Origin: Rhizobiaceae bacterium
GTDB lineage: Bacteria; Pseudomonadota; Alphaproteobacteria; Rhizobiales; Rhizobiaceae
Length of the DNA stretch: 64,000 bases
NCBI GenBank assembly: GCA_017643495.1
Contig: JAEPNK010000001.1
Span: forward strand, 415,623-479,622
Direction: 5' to 3'
Shown here one piece after another: positions 46,102 through 54,202 of this stretch (position 1 is its first letter; each line of letters starts with the position of its first letter). The notes below the pieces were generated by a model. The model was not told the DNA's origin and made no database searches. It worked only from the letters and a program-made list of their open reading frames with translations. Position numbers and translations under genes: made by a program.

Positions 46102-46136
46102 ATCGCGGGCCTTTCCCATTGGGAGAGACCCGCGAT
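46102..46136 (+). terminator. strong hairpin after the exported protein gene
   Basis: ATCGCGGG at 46102-46109 pairs with CCCGCGAT at 46129-46136. After one mismatch seven more pairs close on an ATT loop. The following bases, CCGTTGCTTTATC, are only moderately U-rich, so termination efficiency is uncertain, but the position 12 bases after the stop fits. Confidence 0.55.
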
Positions 46137-46252
46137 CCGTTGCTTTATCTTCGACGCGCCAACCTTGCATATTCTTCTCATGCATCAGGCAATCACACTT
46201 CAAGGCAAAACAGTTCCGGTTTAAGGTAGTTTTTTCATATGGAGAACCGGAC

Positions 46253-47536
46253 ATGACTTTCGATCTCACCCTGATGCAGACGGTTGCCTTTTCACCAACC
46301 CTTGCGGCAGACGAGATGGTGAAAAAGTTGCGCGCCGAACAGCGTCCGGTGCGACATATGGGGTTCGGTCAGGCGCCCTTCCCCGCCCCTGCCCGCATGG
46401 TTGAGGCGCTTGAGGCGTCGGCTGGTGAAAAATCCTACCTTCCCGTTGCCGGCCTGCCGGAATTGCGGGATGCCGTGAGGCACCATCAGGCCCGCCATCT
46501 CGGCACTGACCCGGAAGCATTTGATGTGTTGATTGCACCCGGCAGCAAACTTGTCCTCTATGCAGCACAAATGGCCATTGCCGGAGACCTTCTCCTGCCT
46601 GTTCCCTCCTGGGTAAGTTATGCACCACAGGCCAAAATGCTGGGGCAACGCACCATACCCTTGCAAACATTACTGGGCGATGACGGCATGGTCATCACCG
46701 GTGAAATGCTTGAAACAGCAATTACCGGGGCCCGTCAAAACGGCCTCAATCCAACAAAAATTCTGCTCAATTATCCGAACAACCCGACCGGACTCACCAT
46801 GCCCGAACCGGTGTTGGAGGAAATTGCCGAAATCTGCATGCGGGAGAACATTGTCATCATTGCTGATGAAATATACGGACGGCTTTCCTTCGACGGAAAA
46901 TACCGGTCTGTCTCGCGCTACGCTCCGGACCATACAATTGTTACAACCGGACTTTCAAAACATCTGTCGCTTGGCGGCTGGCGACTTGGCCTTGGTACGG
47001 TTCCGAAGCGCATGCAGGGATTGTTCGAAACGCTCGTTGGCATCGCAAGCGAAACCTGGTCCTGTGTTGCAGCACCAGTACAGATTGCCTCTATTGAAGC
47101 TTATCGCGGCCATGAAGACATCGAGCAATATGTGACGGATTCGACAACCATACATGCAGTCATTGCCCGCTACGCCGCAAGAAGGTTGAAGTCATTCGGC
47201 CTTGATGTACCCATGCCTCAGGGTGGATTTTATCTCTGGCCCGGATTTCAATCTGCAGGGCGGGATGAATATTCGAAATTTCCCGCAGACTCGCCCGCCC
47301 TTGCCAGCTTGCTTGTTGAACAACACGGACTGGTCACCTTGCCGGGAACCGCATTCGGGGAAGCGCCGGAAAACCTTCGCTTGCGGCTCTGTGTTTGTGA
47401 TTATGACGGGGCGGATGCCATGAATGTTTTGGCAGACAAACACGGCAAACTCACTGAAGCAGACATTGGCGACTTCGCGCCGAATGTTATTGCTGCAATA
47501 GACAGCCTGGAAAGTTTTGTCCGAAATGAGGGCTGA
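46253..47536 (+). CDS. PLP-dependent class I/II aminotransferase
   Basis: The 427-residue protein has the class I fold markers NYPNNPTGLTM, IIADEIYGRLSF and the PLP lysine in TTGLSKHLSLGGWRLGLG. The C-terminal arginine region (ENLRLRLCV) is present. Substrate preference is open; aspartate, aromatic or branched-chain amino acids are all possible. The Shine-Dalgarno GGAG precedes ATG 46253 by eight bases. TCCGGTT upstream (46217-46224) could pair with AACCGGA around the ribosome binding site. Confidence 0.85.
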   Translation: MTFDLTLMQTVAFSPTLAADEMVKKLRAEQRPVRHMGFGQAPFPAPARMVEALEASAGEKSYLPVAGLPELRDAVRHHQARHLGTDPEAFDVLIAPGSKLVLYAAQMAIAGDLLLPVPSWVSYAPQAKMLGQRTIPLQTLLGDDGMVITGEMLETAITGARQNGLNPTKILLNYPNNPTGLTMPEPVLEEIAEICMRENIVIIADEIYGRLSFDGKYRSVSRYAPDHTIVTTGLSKHLSLGGWRLGLGTVPKRMQGLFETLVGIASETWSCVAAPVQIASIEAYRGHEDIEQYVTDSTTIHAVIARYAARRLKSFGLDVPMPQGGFYLWPGFQSAGRDEYSKFPADSPALASLLVEQHGLVTLPGTAFGEAPENLRLRLCVCDYDGADAMNVLADKHGKLTEADIGDFAPNVIAAIDSLESFVRNEG

Positions 47537-47587
47537 GCTGCCAGGAAATTCCGGCTGAATGAACCTGTCATCCAACCGGAATCCTCG

Positions 47588-48997
47588 TCAGGAAAGGGCG
47601 CGTTTGAGCGCCGGTATGCGCGAGATTATGAGATGGTCGAGTGTCATCACAACCAACAGCGTGATGCCTGCCATTGGAAATGCCAGCGAGACAGCAAGTC
47701 CGACCAGGGCAGCGCCTTGCCACAAGGGCATGTCACGGGGCAGGGGAGGTGCAGCAAGCCTCAAACTTCCCGAAGGACGCCGCTTCCACCACATCACAAG
47801 GCTGCTCACGCACAAAAACAACACTGAGAGGCAGATCAGGGAGTTGGCCAGCACACTCCACAAGCCAAGTGTACCCATGTGAAGCGCGGTCCCTACTGCC
47901 ATTGCCTTGCCCGCAAGCGAATAATCGGCAAATCGCACATCCGCCAGTATGTTTCCCGTATACCGGTCAACATGCACCGTCCGGTCCGAAAGCGGGTTCG
48001 TACTGTCTGTACTCATGGAATCCCTGCTCATGGTCCAGACACCTGTTTCACCAGACGGCAGGTTGAGCTGGTACCGGCCCTCGAACCCGACTTTTCTGGC
48101 TAGGGCGTCAACACTGTCAATGCTGATGCGTGCGCCCGCTTCCATGGCTTTTGTGCCTGCATCACTTCCCGAGGCCGGCATGGGTGTCTGTTCCAGAGCC
48201 CAGGGAACCTCTTTCGGGCCGTGATTCATGCTGGCATGGGTGTCGTTCGACAGGGGTACATTGTCCCATTTTTCAGCCGGAAACTGGTTCCATGCCTGCA
48301 TGATCTTTTCCCCCCAGATGCCCGCCCACGAAAGCCCTGTTATCAGGAAGAAAACCAGAAAGATCGAAAGCCAGAAACCCAATACCCCATGCAATGACTT
48401 CCACATGTTGCGCCCTCCACCGGCTAGCCTTGGAAGCAGCACACTGCGAAACCCTCCGCCGCGTGGCCACCACATGTAAAGGCCGGTGGCAATCAGCACC
48501 ATGCCCAGCGAGGCAGCAATTTCCAGCATCCGGTCGCCTGTAACTCCGAGAAGCAGGTCGCCATGCACATTATCAAGAAAATCGTACCAGCCGCTTCGGC
48601 GCGGGTATTCATTGAGCACTGTCCCGGAATAGGGATCGACTGCAACCATCGTTACAGCTTCAGTAGTGTCGACCCGAAAAATCGCAGCAAGGTCTCGGGC
48701 GCGGGGCGCCACATATTGCTTCAGCGTTCCGCTGGGTACGGCAGCAACAGCAGCTGCAGCCTGCTCCGAAACCGGCAGCGCTGTTTCCTGTGGCATGACT
48801 GCAATGTGCTCTCCATCGCGACCGTCCACATGGGCAATCCAGGTCATGGACATGCCGGTAATGGCAAGAATTGCAAAAAACGGGATGACGAAGATGCCCG
48901 CATAAAAATGCCAGCGCCATGCCGCAAGATACAGTTTGTTTGTGTTTTCCGGCACGTTTGCATCATCGGACGCGTTGCCGTTTCTGGCTGAGATCAT
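47588..48997 (-). CDS. PepSY-associated membrane protein
   Basis: This is a PepSY-TM protein of 469 residues: a first helix in WRWHFYAGIFVIPFFAILAI with the family WHFYAG motif, paired PepSY repeats in the periplasm (for example TEAVTMVAVDPYSGTVLNEYP and DRTVHVDRYTGNIL), and three more helices. Members sit beside siderophore receptors or copper proteins and some are flavin or haem reductases. GGAG lies six bases before ATG 48997. It follows a DUF2946-like gene by 39 bases, suggesting metal uptake or handling. Confidence 0.85.
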   Translation of the reverse strand: MISARNGNASDDANVPENTNKLYLAAWRWHFYAGIFVIPFFAILAITGMSMTWIAHVDGRDGEHIAVMPQETALPVSEQAAAAVAAVPSGTLKQYVAPRARDLAAIFRVDTTEAVTMVAVDPYSGTVLNEYPRRSGWYDFLDNVHGDLLLGVTGDRMLEIAASLGMVLIATGLYMWWPRGGGFRSVLLPRLAGGGRNMWKSLHGVLGFWLSIFLVFFLITGLSWAGIWGEKIMQAWNQFPAEKWDNVPLSNDTHASMNHGPKEVPWALEQTPMPASGSDAGTKAMEAGARISIDSVDALARKVGFEGRYQLNLPSGETGVWTMSRDSMSTDSTNPLSDRTVHVDRYTGNILADVRFADYSLAGKAMAVGTALHMGTLGLWSVLANSLICLSVLFLCVSSLVMWWKRRPSGSLRLAAPPLPRDMPLWQGAALVGLAVSLAFPMAGITLLVVMTLDHLIISRIPALKRALS

Positions 48998-49036
48998 TTC
49001 TCACTCCTGATTTGTATTTCTGTAATTTGTCGAAAT

Positions 49037-49405
49037 TCAAACAGGTAGAGGGGGAGCCCGTGCAAGCCTGGTCCGGCGTTTGCAGACACGCTGGGCTTGG
49101 TCCTGAATTACATGGACATGCCCACCATTTGCATGACACGCCGGAAGAACCGGCGCAAAGCCGCTTCCCGTGTCTGCCATGTGAAAATAGGCAGACCAAC
49201 TGCAATCCTGGCCGTCATGCTTGTTCTGTTCGCTGCCCGGAACCACAATGGTCTTGAGACCATCCCCCGAGCAGATGACGATCTCCATGCCCTGTTTTGA
49301 GAAATCGGGCATGGTTCCGACAGAGAAGAACGAAAATACAAGCAGGGGCAGCAGCAAAAGTGCCGTTGCGAAATGTCTTGTTTCTTGGTGCCGGAAAAAC
49401 TGCAT
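49037..49405 (-). CDS. DUF2946-like exported small protein
   Basis: A 122-residue protein with a hydrophobic N-terminal segment (TALLLLPLLVFSFFSVG) that may be a signal peptide or anchor, followed by MEIVICSGDGLKTIVVPG, which resembles the CTGDG segment of DUF2946 proteins. The remainder is Cys/His-rich (DCSWSAYFH, LPACHANGGHVHVIQ), compatible with metal binding. It lies upstream of the PepSY gene on the same strand, an association I have seen in copper or iron uptake loci. Confidence 0.55.
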   Translation of the reverse strand: MQFFRHQETRHFATALLLLPLLVFSFFSVGTMPDFSKQGMEIVICSGDGLKTIVVPGSEQNKHDGQDCSWSAYFHMADTGSGFAPVLPACHANGGHVHVIQDQAQRVCKRRTRLARAPPLPV

Positions 49406-49482
49406 GGTCCTGAACAGATAAACCAGTCTGCGTAACTTCGAAACAGGAAAAGCAGGATCTGCTTGCGGCTATTTGGTTCCTG

Positions 49483-50403
49483 TCATTGGTCTGTTGCCTG
49501 ACTGAGAAGACTGTTTGCAGACTGGCGCAACACATCAGCCAGTTGCTCATATTGATCCCTCATTGGCGATGTGTCCCGCCAGATAAGTGAAATGTCCCTT
49601 TCAGCCTTCCGGTGATCAATACGCCGGACAACCAGCGCACTGTCCCGCTTCGCTTCAACCAGCGCATAAAGGCTTGGCAACACAGCAATGCCTGCGCCCA
49701 TTGCAGCCATCTGCCGGATGGCATCCAGACTTGTACCTTCATATTCCGTACTGACAAAAGCGCCGGATTGGCGTGCCAGATCATGGATTGCCAGGTTCAT
49801 GTGATGGCCGTGCTCAAGGCTGAGAAGCGAATGTCCCTTGAGATCACGAAGCCTGACCGGCCTTCTGGAGTTTGCAAGCGGGGCATCCGGCGGTACGCAG
49901 ATCCACAAATGCTCCTTGAACAGAGGTGAAAAACTGCAATCGGGATGGTCTTCAGCCGTCGATATAAGCAAGTCCAGACGCCCGTTGCGAAGATTGCCGT
50001 CAATGTCGACGGTCCGGCCTTCATGCACGCTCAACCTCAGTTCCGGAAACATTTCATGCAATGATCGTGTGGCATTCGGCAGAAGATAGGGCCCGATCGA
50101 AGGGATGACCCCAAGCCTGATATGCCCGGAAAGCGTGTTCGGGCCGCCTGCATGCATGCTTCGCAACTCTTCAACAAGGTGCAATATCTGCCGGGCGCGG
50201 CGCACCACCTGTTCACCGGCCGGCGTCATGACAGCACCATGGCGGCCCCGCTCAACCAGTGTGGTGCCCAGTTCTATTTCCATGTCGGCTATCTGGGCTG
50301 ACAGGCTTGGCTGTGAAACATTCATGCGCCGGGCAGCCAGATTGAAACGTCCGGTTTCCGAAACCGCAACGAGATATTGTAGCTGCCTCAGTGTCGGCCG
50401 CAT
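49483..50403 (-). CDS. LysR-family regulator, OxyR-like but without the redox cysteines
   Basis: The winged helix MRPTLRQLQYLVAVSETGRF and the effector domain with VIPSIGPYLLPNATRSLHEMFPELRL place it among the OxyR group by overall similarity. The OxyR disulfide region, normally GHCL...C, here reads LEHGHHMNLAIHDLA, so both peroxide-sensing cysteines are missing. Its two cysteines (HPDCSFS and WICVPP) are elsewhere. It probably responds to a ligand rather than peroxide. AAAGGAA lies six bases before ATG 50403. Confidence 0.82.
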   Translation of the reverse strand: MRPTLRQLQYLVAVSETGRFNLAARRMNVSQPSLSAQIADMEIELGTTLVERGRHGAVMTPAGEQVVRRARQILHLVEELRSMHAGGPNTLSGHIRLGVIPSIGPYLLPNATRSLHEMFPELRLSVHEGRTVDIDGNLRNGRLDLLISTAEDHPDCSFSPLFKEHLWICVPPDAPLANSRRPVRLRDLKGHSLLSLEHGHHMNLAIHDLARQSGAFVSTEYEGTSLDAIRQMAAMGAGIAVLPSLYALVEAKRDSALVVRRIDHRKAERDISLIWRDTSPMRDQYEQLADVLRQSANSLLSQATDQ

Positions 50404-50558
50404 CGATGTTCCTTTCCAGATGGACTACCTGCCCGCAATCTACAGGCACATGACAATCGCCCGATCATAACGGATTTGCCAAGATGCAAGCCAAGAGGCG
50501 CATGGACGCACCATGACTGCATGGGCTGATCCGCAACCCGTCTTTAAGGTCAAATTGC

Positions 50559-50587
50559 TTGACTTTACCTGACATTTCCTGTTTATC
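50559..50587 (+). promoter_or_regulatory. sigma-70-type promoter of the predicted small RNA
   Basis: TTGACT at 50559-50564 and TTTATC at 50582-50587 are separated by 17 bases. Initiation near 50594 would place the start of the RNA immediately before its first hairpin. Confidence 0.6.
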
Positions 50588-50593
50588 GCGTCC

Positions 50594-50703
50594 ATCTCGT
50601 ACATGAGACCACTTACTGAAACGCTGACCTGGACCCGAAAAGGTATAAAGAGTTCCAGGAGGCAAACATCCGGCAGCGCGTTGCGCCCCCGGATGGTTTT
50701 TTG
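50594..50703 (+). ncRNA. predicted small RNA upstream of ffh
   Basis: About 110 bases with three hairpins: TCTC/GAGA (50595-50608), CCTGGA/TCCAGG (50628-50659) and the terminator CATCCGG/CCGGATG (50667-50695) followed by GTTTTTTG. A well-spaced promoter lies directly upstream and a separate promoter for ffh lies downstream, so it looks like an independent transcript. AGGAGG at 50657-50662 is exposed between the last two hairpins and could pair with anti-SD-like CU-rich targets or bind ribosomes. I know no family that matches. It is not the 4.5S SRP RNA, as the conserved tetraloop region is absent. Confidence 0.6.
50667..50703 (+). terminator. intrinsic terminator of the small RNA before ffh
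   Basis: CATCCGG (50667-50673) pairs with CCGGATG (50689-50695) around a GC-rich loop, and the transcript continues GTTTTTTG. No coding gene ends upstream on this strand. Confidence 0.8.
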
Positions 50704-50744
50704 CTTTGCGGCTGCTTATGCAAGCCGCAATTCGAATTTCGGTT

Positions 50745-50773
50745 TTGGCGCTTGATGCTCGGGACACTACATT
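50745..50773 (+). promoter_or_regulatory. probable ffh promoter
   Basis: TTGGCG at 50745-50750 and TACATT at 50768-50773 are 17 bases apart. Transcription would begin near 50780, about 30 bases before the ffh start. Confidence 0.4.
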
Positions 50774-50810
50774 CTGACTGGATAATCCATTCAGAAAACG
50801 GGACATACAG

Positions 50811-52358
50811 ATGTTTGAATCATTATCGGATCGCTTGAGCGGAATTTTCGAGGGGCTGACCAAACGCGGTGCCCTGTCGGAAAAGGATGTTTCGGCTGCC
50901 CTGCGGGAAATCCGCCGCGCGCTCATTGAGGCCGATGTCGCGCTGGAGGTTGTCAGGGAGTTTACCGAAAAGGTCCGGGAAAAGGCAGTCGGAGCTGAAG
51001 TCGTCAAATCCGTGACGCCGGGCCAGATGGTCGTCAAGATCGTCCATGATGAACTGGTTGCGATGCTGGGCTCGGATGCCGAGCCGATCAGTCTGCATGC
51101 TGCACCACCGGTAACACTGATGATGGTTGGCTTGCAGGGATCCGGCAAGACAACAACGACGGCCAAAATCGCCAAACGGCTGACAGAGAAGCAAAAGAAG
51201 AAGGTTCTGATGGCCTCGCTTGACGTAAAGCGGCCAGCGGCACAGGAGCAGCTTCGCCAGCTTGGTATCCAGACCGGGGTTGAAACCTTGCCGGTGATTG
51301 AGGGCCAGTCACCGGTCGAGATTGCCGGACGCGCGCAACAGGCGGCCAAGCTCGGTGGCTATGATGTGGTCATTCTCGACACAGCCGGCCGCACACACAT
51401 TGATGAGCCGCTAATGGTCGAGATGGCCGACATCAAGGCCGCAGGCAATCCGCATGAAATCCTGCTCGTAGTTGATTCCCTCACCGGTCAGGATGCAGTC
51501 AACCTTGCCCAGAATTTCGACAGCCGCGTCGGCATTACCGGTATCGTACTGACCCGCATCGATGGTGATGGTCGCGGTGGTGCCGCACTTTCCATGCGAG
51601 CGGTTACCGGCAAACCGATCAAGCTGATCGGTACCGGCGAAAAGATGGAAGCGCTTGAAGATTTCCATCCAGGCCGGATTGCTGACCGCATTCTCGGCAT
51701 GGGCGACATTGTTTCACTTGTCGAAAAGGCATCGGAAACAATCGACCAGGAAAAAGCCGCGGCCATGGCCAAGCGGATGCAGAAGGGCGAGTTCACGCTC
51801 GATGACCTGTCTGACCAGCTAGACCAGATGAAAAACCTCGGCGGAATGGGCGGCATCATGAGCATGATGCCGGGCATCGGGAAGATGAAAAAACAAATCG
51901 CCCAGGCCGGTCTCGACGATTCGATCTTCAAGCGCCAGCAGGCAATCATCTCCTCAATGACGCGCAAGGAAAGAAAAGCGCCGAAAGTACTCAATGCCAG
52001 CCGCAAGAAACGGGTTGCCGCCGGTAGCGGCACCAGCGTTCAGGAAATCAACCAGCTTTTGAAAATGCACCGCCAGATGGGCGACATGATGCGCAAAATG
52101 GGCAAGGGCAAAGGCGGCATGATGGGCGGCCTCGGCTCGATGATGGGCGGCGGCATGATGAACAAGCTGACCGGCGGTGGTGGTGGAATGCCGGGTCTGC
52201 CGGGCGGGCTGCCCGGCGGTATGGGCGGTGCAGGCATGCCCGACTTGTCCAAAATGGATCCCAAGGAAATTGAGGCCATGGCCCAGAAGATGGGCGTAAA
52301 GCTGCCCGGTGGCGGTCTTGGTGGAGGAAAGAACCCGTTTGGAGGCAAGAAAAAATGA
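50811..52358 (+). CDS. ffh: signal recognition particle protein Ffh
   Basis: Ffh with 4.5S RNA binds signal sequences of membrane proteins at the ribosome. The NG domain shows MVGLQGSGKTTTTAKIAKRL, DTAGRTHIDEPLM and LTRIDGDGRGGAAL; the M domain (about 330-430) has IGKMKKQIAQAGLD and the RNA-binding SMTRKERKAPKVLNASRKKR. The last 90 residues are an extreme Gly/Met-rich tail, common in alphaproteobacteria. The stop overlaps the chorismate mutase start as ATGA. Confidence 0.97.
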   Translation: MFESLSDRLSGIFEGLTKRGALSEKDVSAALREIRRALIEADVALEVVREFTEKVREKAVGAEVVKSVTPGQMVVKIVHDELVAMLGSDAEPISLHAAPPVTLMMVGLQGSGKTTTTAKIAKRLTEKQKKKVLMASLDVKRPAAQEQLRQLGIQTGVETLPVIEGQSPVEIAGRAQQAAKLGGYDVVILDTAGRTHIDEPLMVEMADIKAAGNPHEILLVVDSLTGQDAVNLAQNFDSRVGITGIVLTRIDGDGRGGAALSMRAVTGKPIKLIGTGEKMEALEDFHPGRIADRILGMGDIVSLVEKASETIDQEKAAAMAKRMQKGEFTLDDLSDQLDQMKNLGGMGGIMSMMPGIGKMKKQIAQAGLDDSIFKRQQAIISSMTRKERKAPKVLNASRKKRVAAGSGTSVQEINQLLKMHRQMGDMMRKMGKGKGGMMGGLGSMMGGGMMNKLTGGGGGMPGLPGGLPGGMGGAGMPDLSKMDPKEIEAMAQKMGVKLPGGGLGGGKNPFGGKKK

Positions 52359-52636
52359 CACCTGAAGAAAAGCTCGCCCAGCATCGCGGCTCCATCGACA
52401 ATCTTGATGCAGCGCTGATCCACATTCTTGCAGAACGTTTCCGCATTACAAAAGCGGTCGGTGAACTGAAGGCAAGCCATGAGTTGCCGCCTTCCGATCC
52501 GGAACGGGAAAAGAAGCAGGTGGCTCGCCTGCGTTCCCTTTCCAGGGAATCAAACCTCGATCCCGATTTTGCGGAGAAACTTCTCAATTTCATCATTGCC
52601 GAAGTCATCCAGCATCACAAACAGGCCCGGAAATAG
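52355..52636 (+). CDS. chorismate mutase, AroQ type
   Basis: A 93-residue all-helical chorismate mutase converting chorismate to prephenate for phenylalanine and tyrosine. The active-site helix is RGSIDNLDAALIHILAERF, followed by ITKAVGELKA and the SDPEREKKQVARL helix, with the usual Arg and Lys positions. It is translationally coupled to ffh. The same small mutase between ffh and rpsP is common in Rhizobiales. Confidence 0.92.
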   Translation: MTPEEKLAQHRGSIDNLDAALIHILAERFRITKAVGELKASHELPPSDPEREKKQVARLRSLSRESNLDPDFAEKLLNFIIAEVIQHHKQARK

Positions 52637-52640
52637 TTCA

Positions 52641-53138
52641 ATGACACCCGAACTGACCACGGACAGACTCAAGTTGCGCGGTTGGCGGAAATCGGATTTC
52701 CCCGCCTATGCTGATTTTCGTGCGGATGCGGAGCGCAACCGGTACTCGATCGGCGGGGCCTCCGATGAACACACCGCCTGGAACGCGCTTGCAGCGATCT
52801 GTGGGGAATGGGTGTTGAGCGGTTACGGCACATTTGCAGTTTCACAAAAAACCGATGACCGGGTCATCGGCTATGCAGGCATCTGGTTTCCGAAGGACAT
52901 TCAGGAGCCGGAACTCACATGGGGTCTCTTTGCCGGCCACGAAGGCAAGGGTTTTGCAACGGAGGCGGCGATGGCCGCAAAGGAATGGGCATACCGGACC
53001 TTTGGATGGCCGCCACTGATGAGCTTTATCCACCCTGACAATACACCCTCGATTGCGCTGGCCAAGCGTATGGGGGCTGTTCTCGAATCGGAAGGAAGTC
53101 TGCGCGGAGCGCACAGGCTGATCTTCCGTCACACCTGA
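52641..53138 (+). CDS. RimJ/RimL-type GNAT acetyltransferase
   Basis: A 165-residue acetyltransferase beginning TPELTTDRLKLRGWRKSDF, the typical N terminus of the RimJ/RimL group, with acetyl-CoA motif LFAGHEGKGFATEAAMAAKEWA and FIHPDNTPSIALAKRMGAV. Possible targets include ribosomal proteins or small amines; the position next to rpsP is suggestive only. It starts four bases after the chorismate mutase stop, so it belongs to the ffh transcript. The longer open frame from 52479 overlaps the mutase and is not used. Confidence 0.88.
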   Translation: MTPELTTDRLKLRGWRKSDFPAYADFRADAERNRYSIGGASDEHTAWNALAAICGEWVLSGYGTFAVSQKTDDRVIGYAGIWFPKDIQEPELTWGLFAGHEGKGFATEAAMAAKEWAYRTFGWPPLMSFIHPDNTPSIALAKRMGAVLESEGSLRGAHRLIFRHT

Positions 53139-53165
53139 TATCCAAATCTCGAAAAAGGAAACAAC

Positions 53166-53603
53166 ATGGCTACCAAAATCAGGCTATCCCGCGGCGGTTC
53201 GAAGAAACGCCCATTTTATTCAATCGTTGTCGCAGATGTTCGCGCGCCGCGTGACGGCCGCTTCATTGAAAAACTCGGCACATTCAACCCGCTGCTTCCC
53301 AAAGACAGCGAGCAACGCATCATCATGGATACGGATCGTGTCAAACACTGGCTTGACCAGGGCGCAACACCCACTGACCGCGTCATGCGTTTTCTGGATG
53401 CCGCCGGCTTGCTGAAACGCGAAGCCCGCAACAACCCGAACAAGGCAAAGCCGGGCAAGAAGGCGCAAGAGCGCATTGCCGAGAAGGAAGCCAAGGAACA
53501 GGAAGCACGCGAAGCAGCAGCCGCTGCTGAAGAAGAAGCCAAGGCAGAAGCCGAGGCTCCTGCGGAAGAAGCTCCTGCCGAGGAAGCAAAAACCGAGGAA
53601 TAA
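53166..53603 (+). CDS. rpsP: 30S ribosomal protein S16 with Ala/Glu-rich tail
   Basis: The S16 core is [24 protein letters not shown] to about residue 85, with [14 protein letters not shown] tail of about 60 residues, rich in Ala, Glu and Lys and ending AEEAKTEE, follows; short S16 proteins lack it. The same eight residues end L19 in this window. AAAGGAAAC precedes ATG 53166. It is followed by an intrinsic terminator, which may lower rimM-trmD expression relative to rpsP. Confidence 0.97.
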   Translation: MATKIRLSRGGSKKRPFYSIVVADVRAPRDGRFIEKLGTFNPLLPKDSEQRIIMDTDRVKHWLDQGATPTDRVMRFLDAAGLLKREARNNPNKAKPGKKAQERIAEKEAKEQEAREAAAAAEEEAKAEAEAPAEEAPAEEAKTEE

Positions 53604-53629
53604 GCAAAACCTGCTTGTGTTATTGCAAC

Positions 53630-53660
53630 GGGCAGCCAATATCATTTGGCTGCCCGTTTT
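53630..53660 (+). terminator. intrinsic terminator between rpsP and rimM
   Basis: GGGCAGCCAA (53630-53639) and TTGGCTGCCC (53646-53655) form a perfect 10-bp stem with a 6-base loop, followed by GTTTTG. It lies within the otherwise continuous rpsP-rimM-trmD run and may act as a partial terminator. rimM starts only 18 bases after it. Confidence 0.85.
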
Positions 53661-53677
53661 GTTGTCCGGATCTGCCA

Positions 53678-54202
53678 ATGGCTGAAAAAAAGATACTGCT
53701 TGCCGAAATTGGTGCTGCACACGGCATCAAGGGTGAAGTGCGTGTAAAACCTTTTGGTGAACCGGACATGCTGGACCGGTATGGCAAGCTGGAAACAGCA
53801 GACGGCCGCAAGTTCAGGATAAAGCGCATGCGCCCGCAAAAGCACATGCTTGTCGTCAAGTTTGAAGGCGTCAACACCCGGGGCGAAGCAGAAGCCCTTA
53901 CCGGGCTCAGCCTGTTTGTGGACCGCGAAAAGCTTCCTCCTCCCGATGACAACGAGTTTTACATCTCGGACCTGATCGGAATGCAGGCAATCAACCGCAA
54001 TGGTTCAGTCATTGGCGAGATTGTCGAAGTACCCAATTTCGGTGCAGACGACATGTTGGAAATACGCCCCGATAAAGGGGCAAGTTTTTACCTGCCCTTC
54101 ACATCGCAAACCGTTCCTGAAATTGATTTTGAATCCGGGCTGATCACAATCATTCCACCCCCCGAAGTGAGCGGACGCGAGGACGGAGAAAACGAGAAAT
54201 GA
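53678..54202 (+). CDS. rimM: ribosome maturation factor RimM
   Basis: RimM binds S19 and helps mature the 30S head. The N-terminal [20 protein letters not shown], the ARAFVGV-like middle ([24 protein letters not shown]) and the PRC-barrel segment [16 protein letters not shown] with [12 protein letters not shown] are present. The frame is open from 53615 but the conserved start is ATG 53678, giving 174 residues. It overlaps trmD by four bases (ATGA). Confidence 0.95.
   Translation: MAEKKILLAEIGAAHGIKGEVRVKPFGEPDMLDRYGKLETADGRKFRIKRMRPQKHMLVVKFEGVNTRGEAEALTGLSLFVDREKLPPPDDNEFYISDLIGMQAINRNGSVIGEIVEVPNFGADDMLEIRPDKGASFYLPFTSQTVPEIDFESGLITIIPPPEVSGREDGENEK

Larger units (their letters stand above)
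50404..50810. other. 407-base intergenic region before ffh
   Basis: This gap holds, in order, unassigned sequence after the LysR start, a promoter at 50559-50587, a predicted small RNA ending in an intrinsic terminator at 50703, a perfect 8-bp stem TTGCGGCT/AGCCGCAA (50706-50730) without a U tract, and a probable ffh promoter at 50745-50773. Open frames here cross the terminator and are not credible. Confidence 0.5.

Noticed and set aside
50594-50703. 4.5S SRP RNA (ffs) next to ffh
   Set aside because: The conserved GGAA-type tetraloop hairpin and symmetric internal loop of SRP RNA are absent, and the three-hairpin layout differs.
50602-50754. A short plus-strand ATG frame starting inside the small RNA
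   Set aside because: It runs through the intrinsic terminator and lacks a ribosome binding site, so translation is unlikely.
50465-51349. A 294-codon minus-strand frame
   Set aside because: It is antisense to ffh and to the predicted small RNA with its terminator; serine- and arginine-rich composition is typical of a shadow frame.
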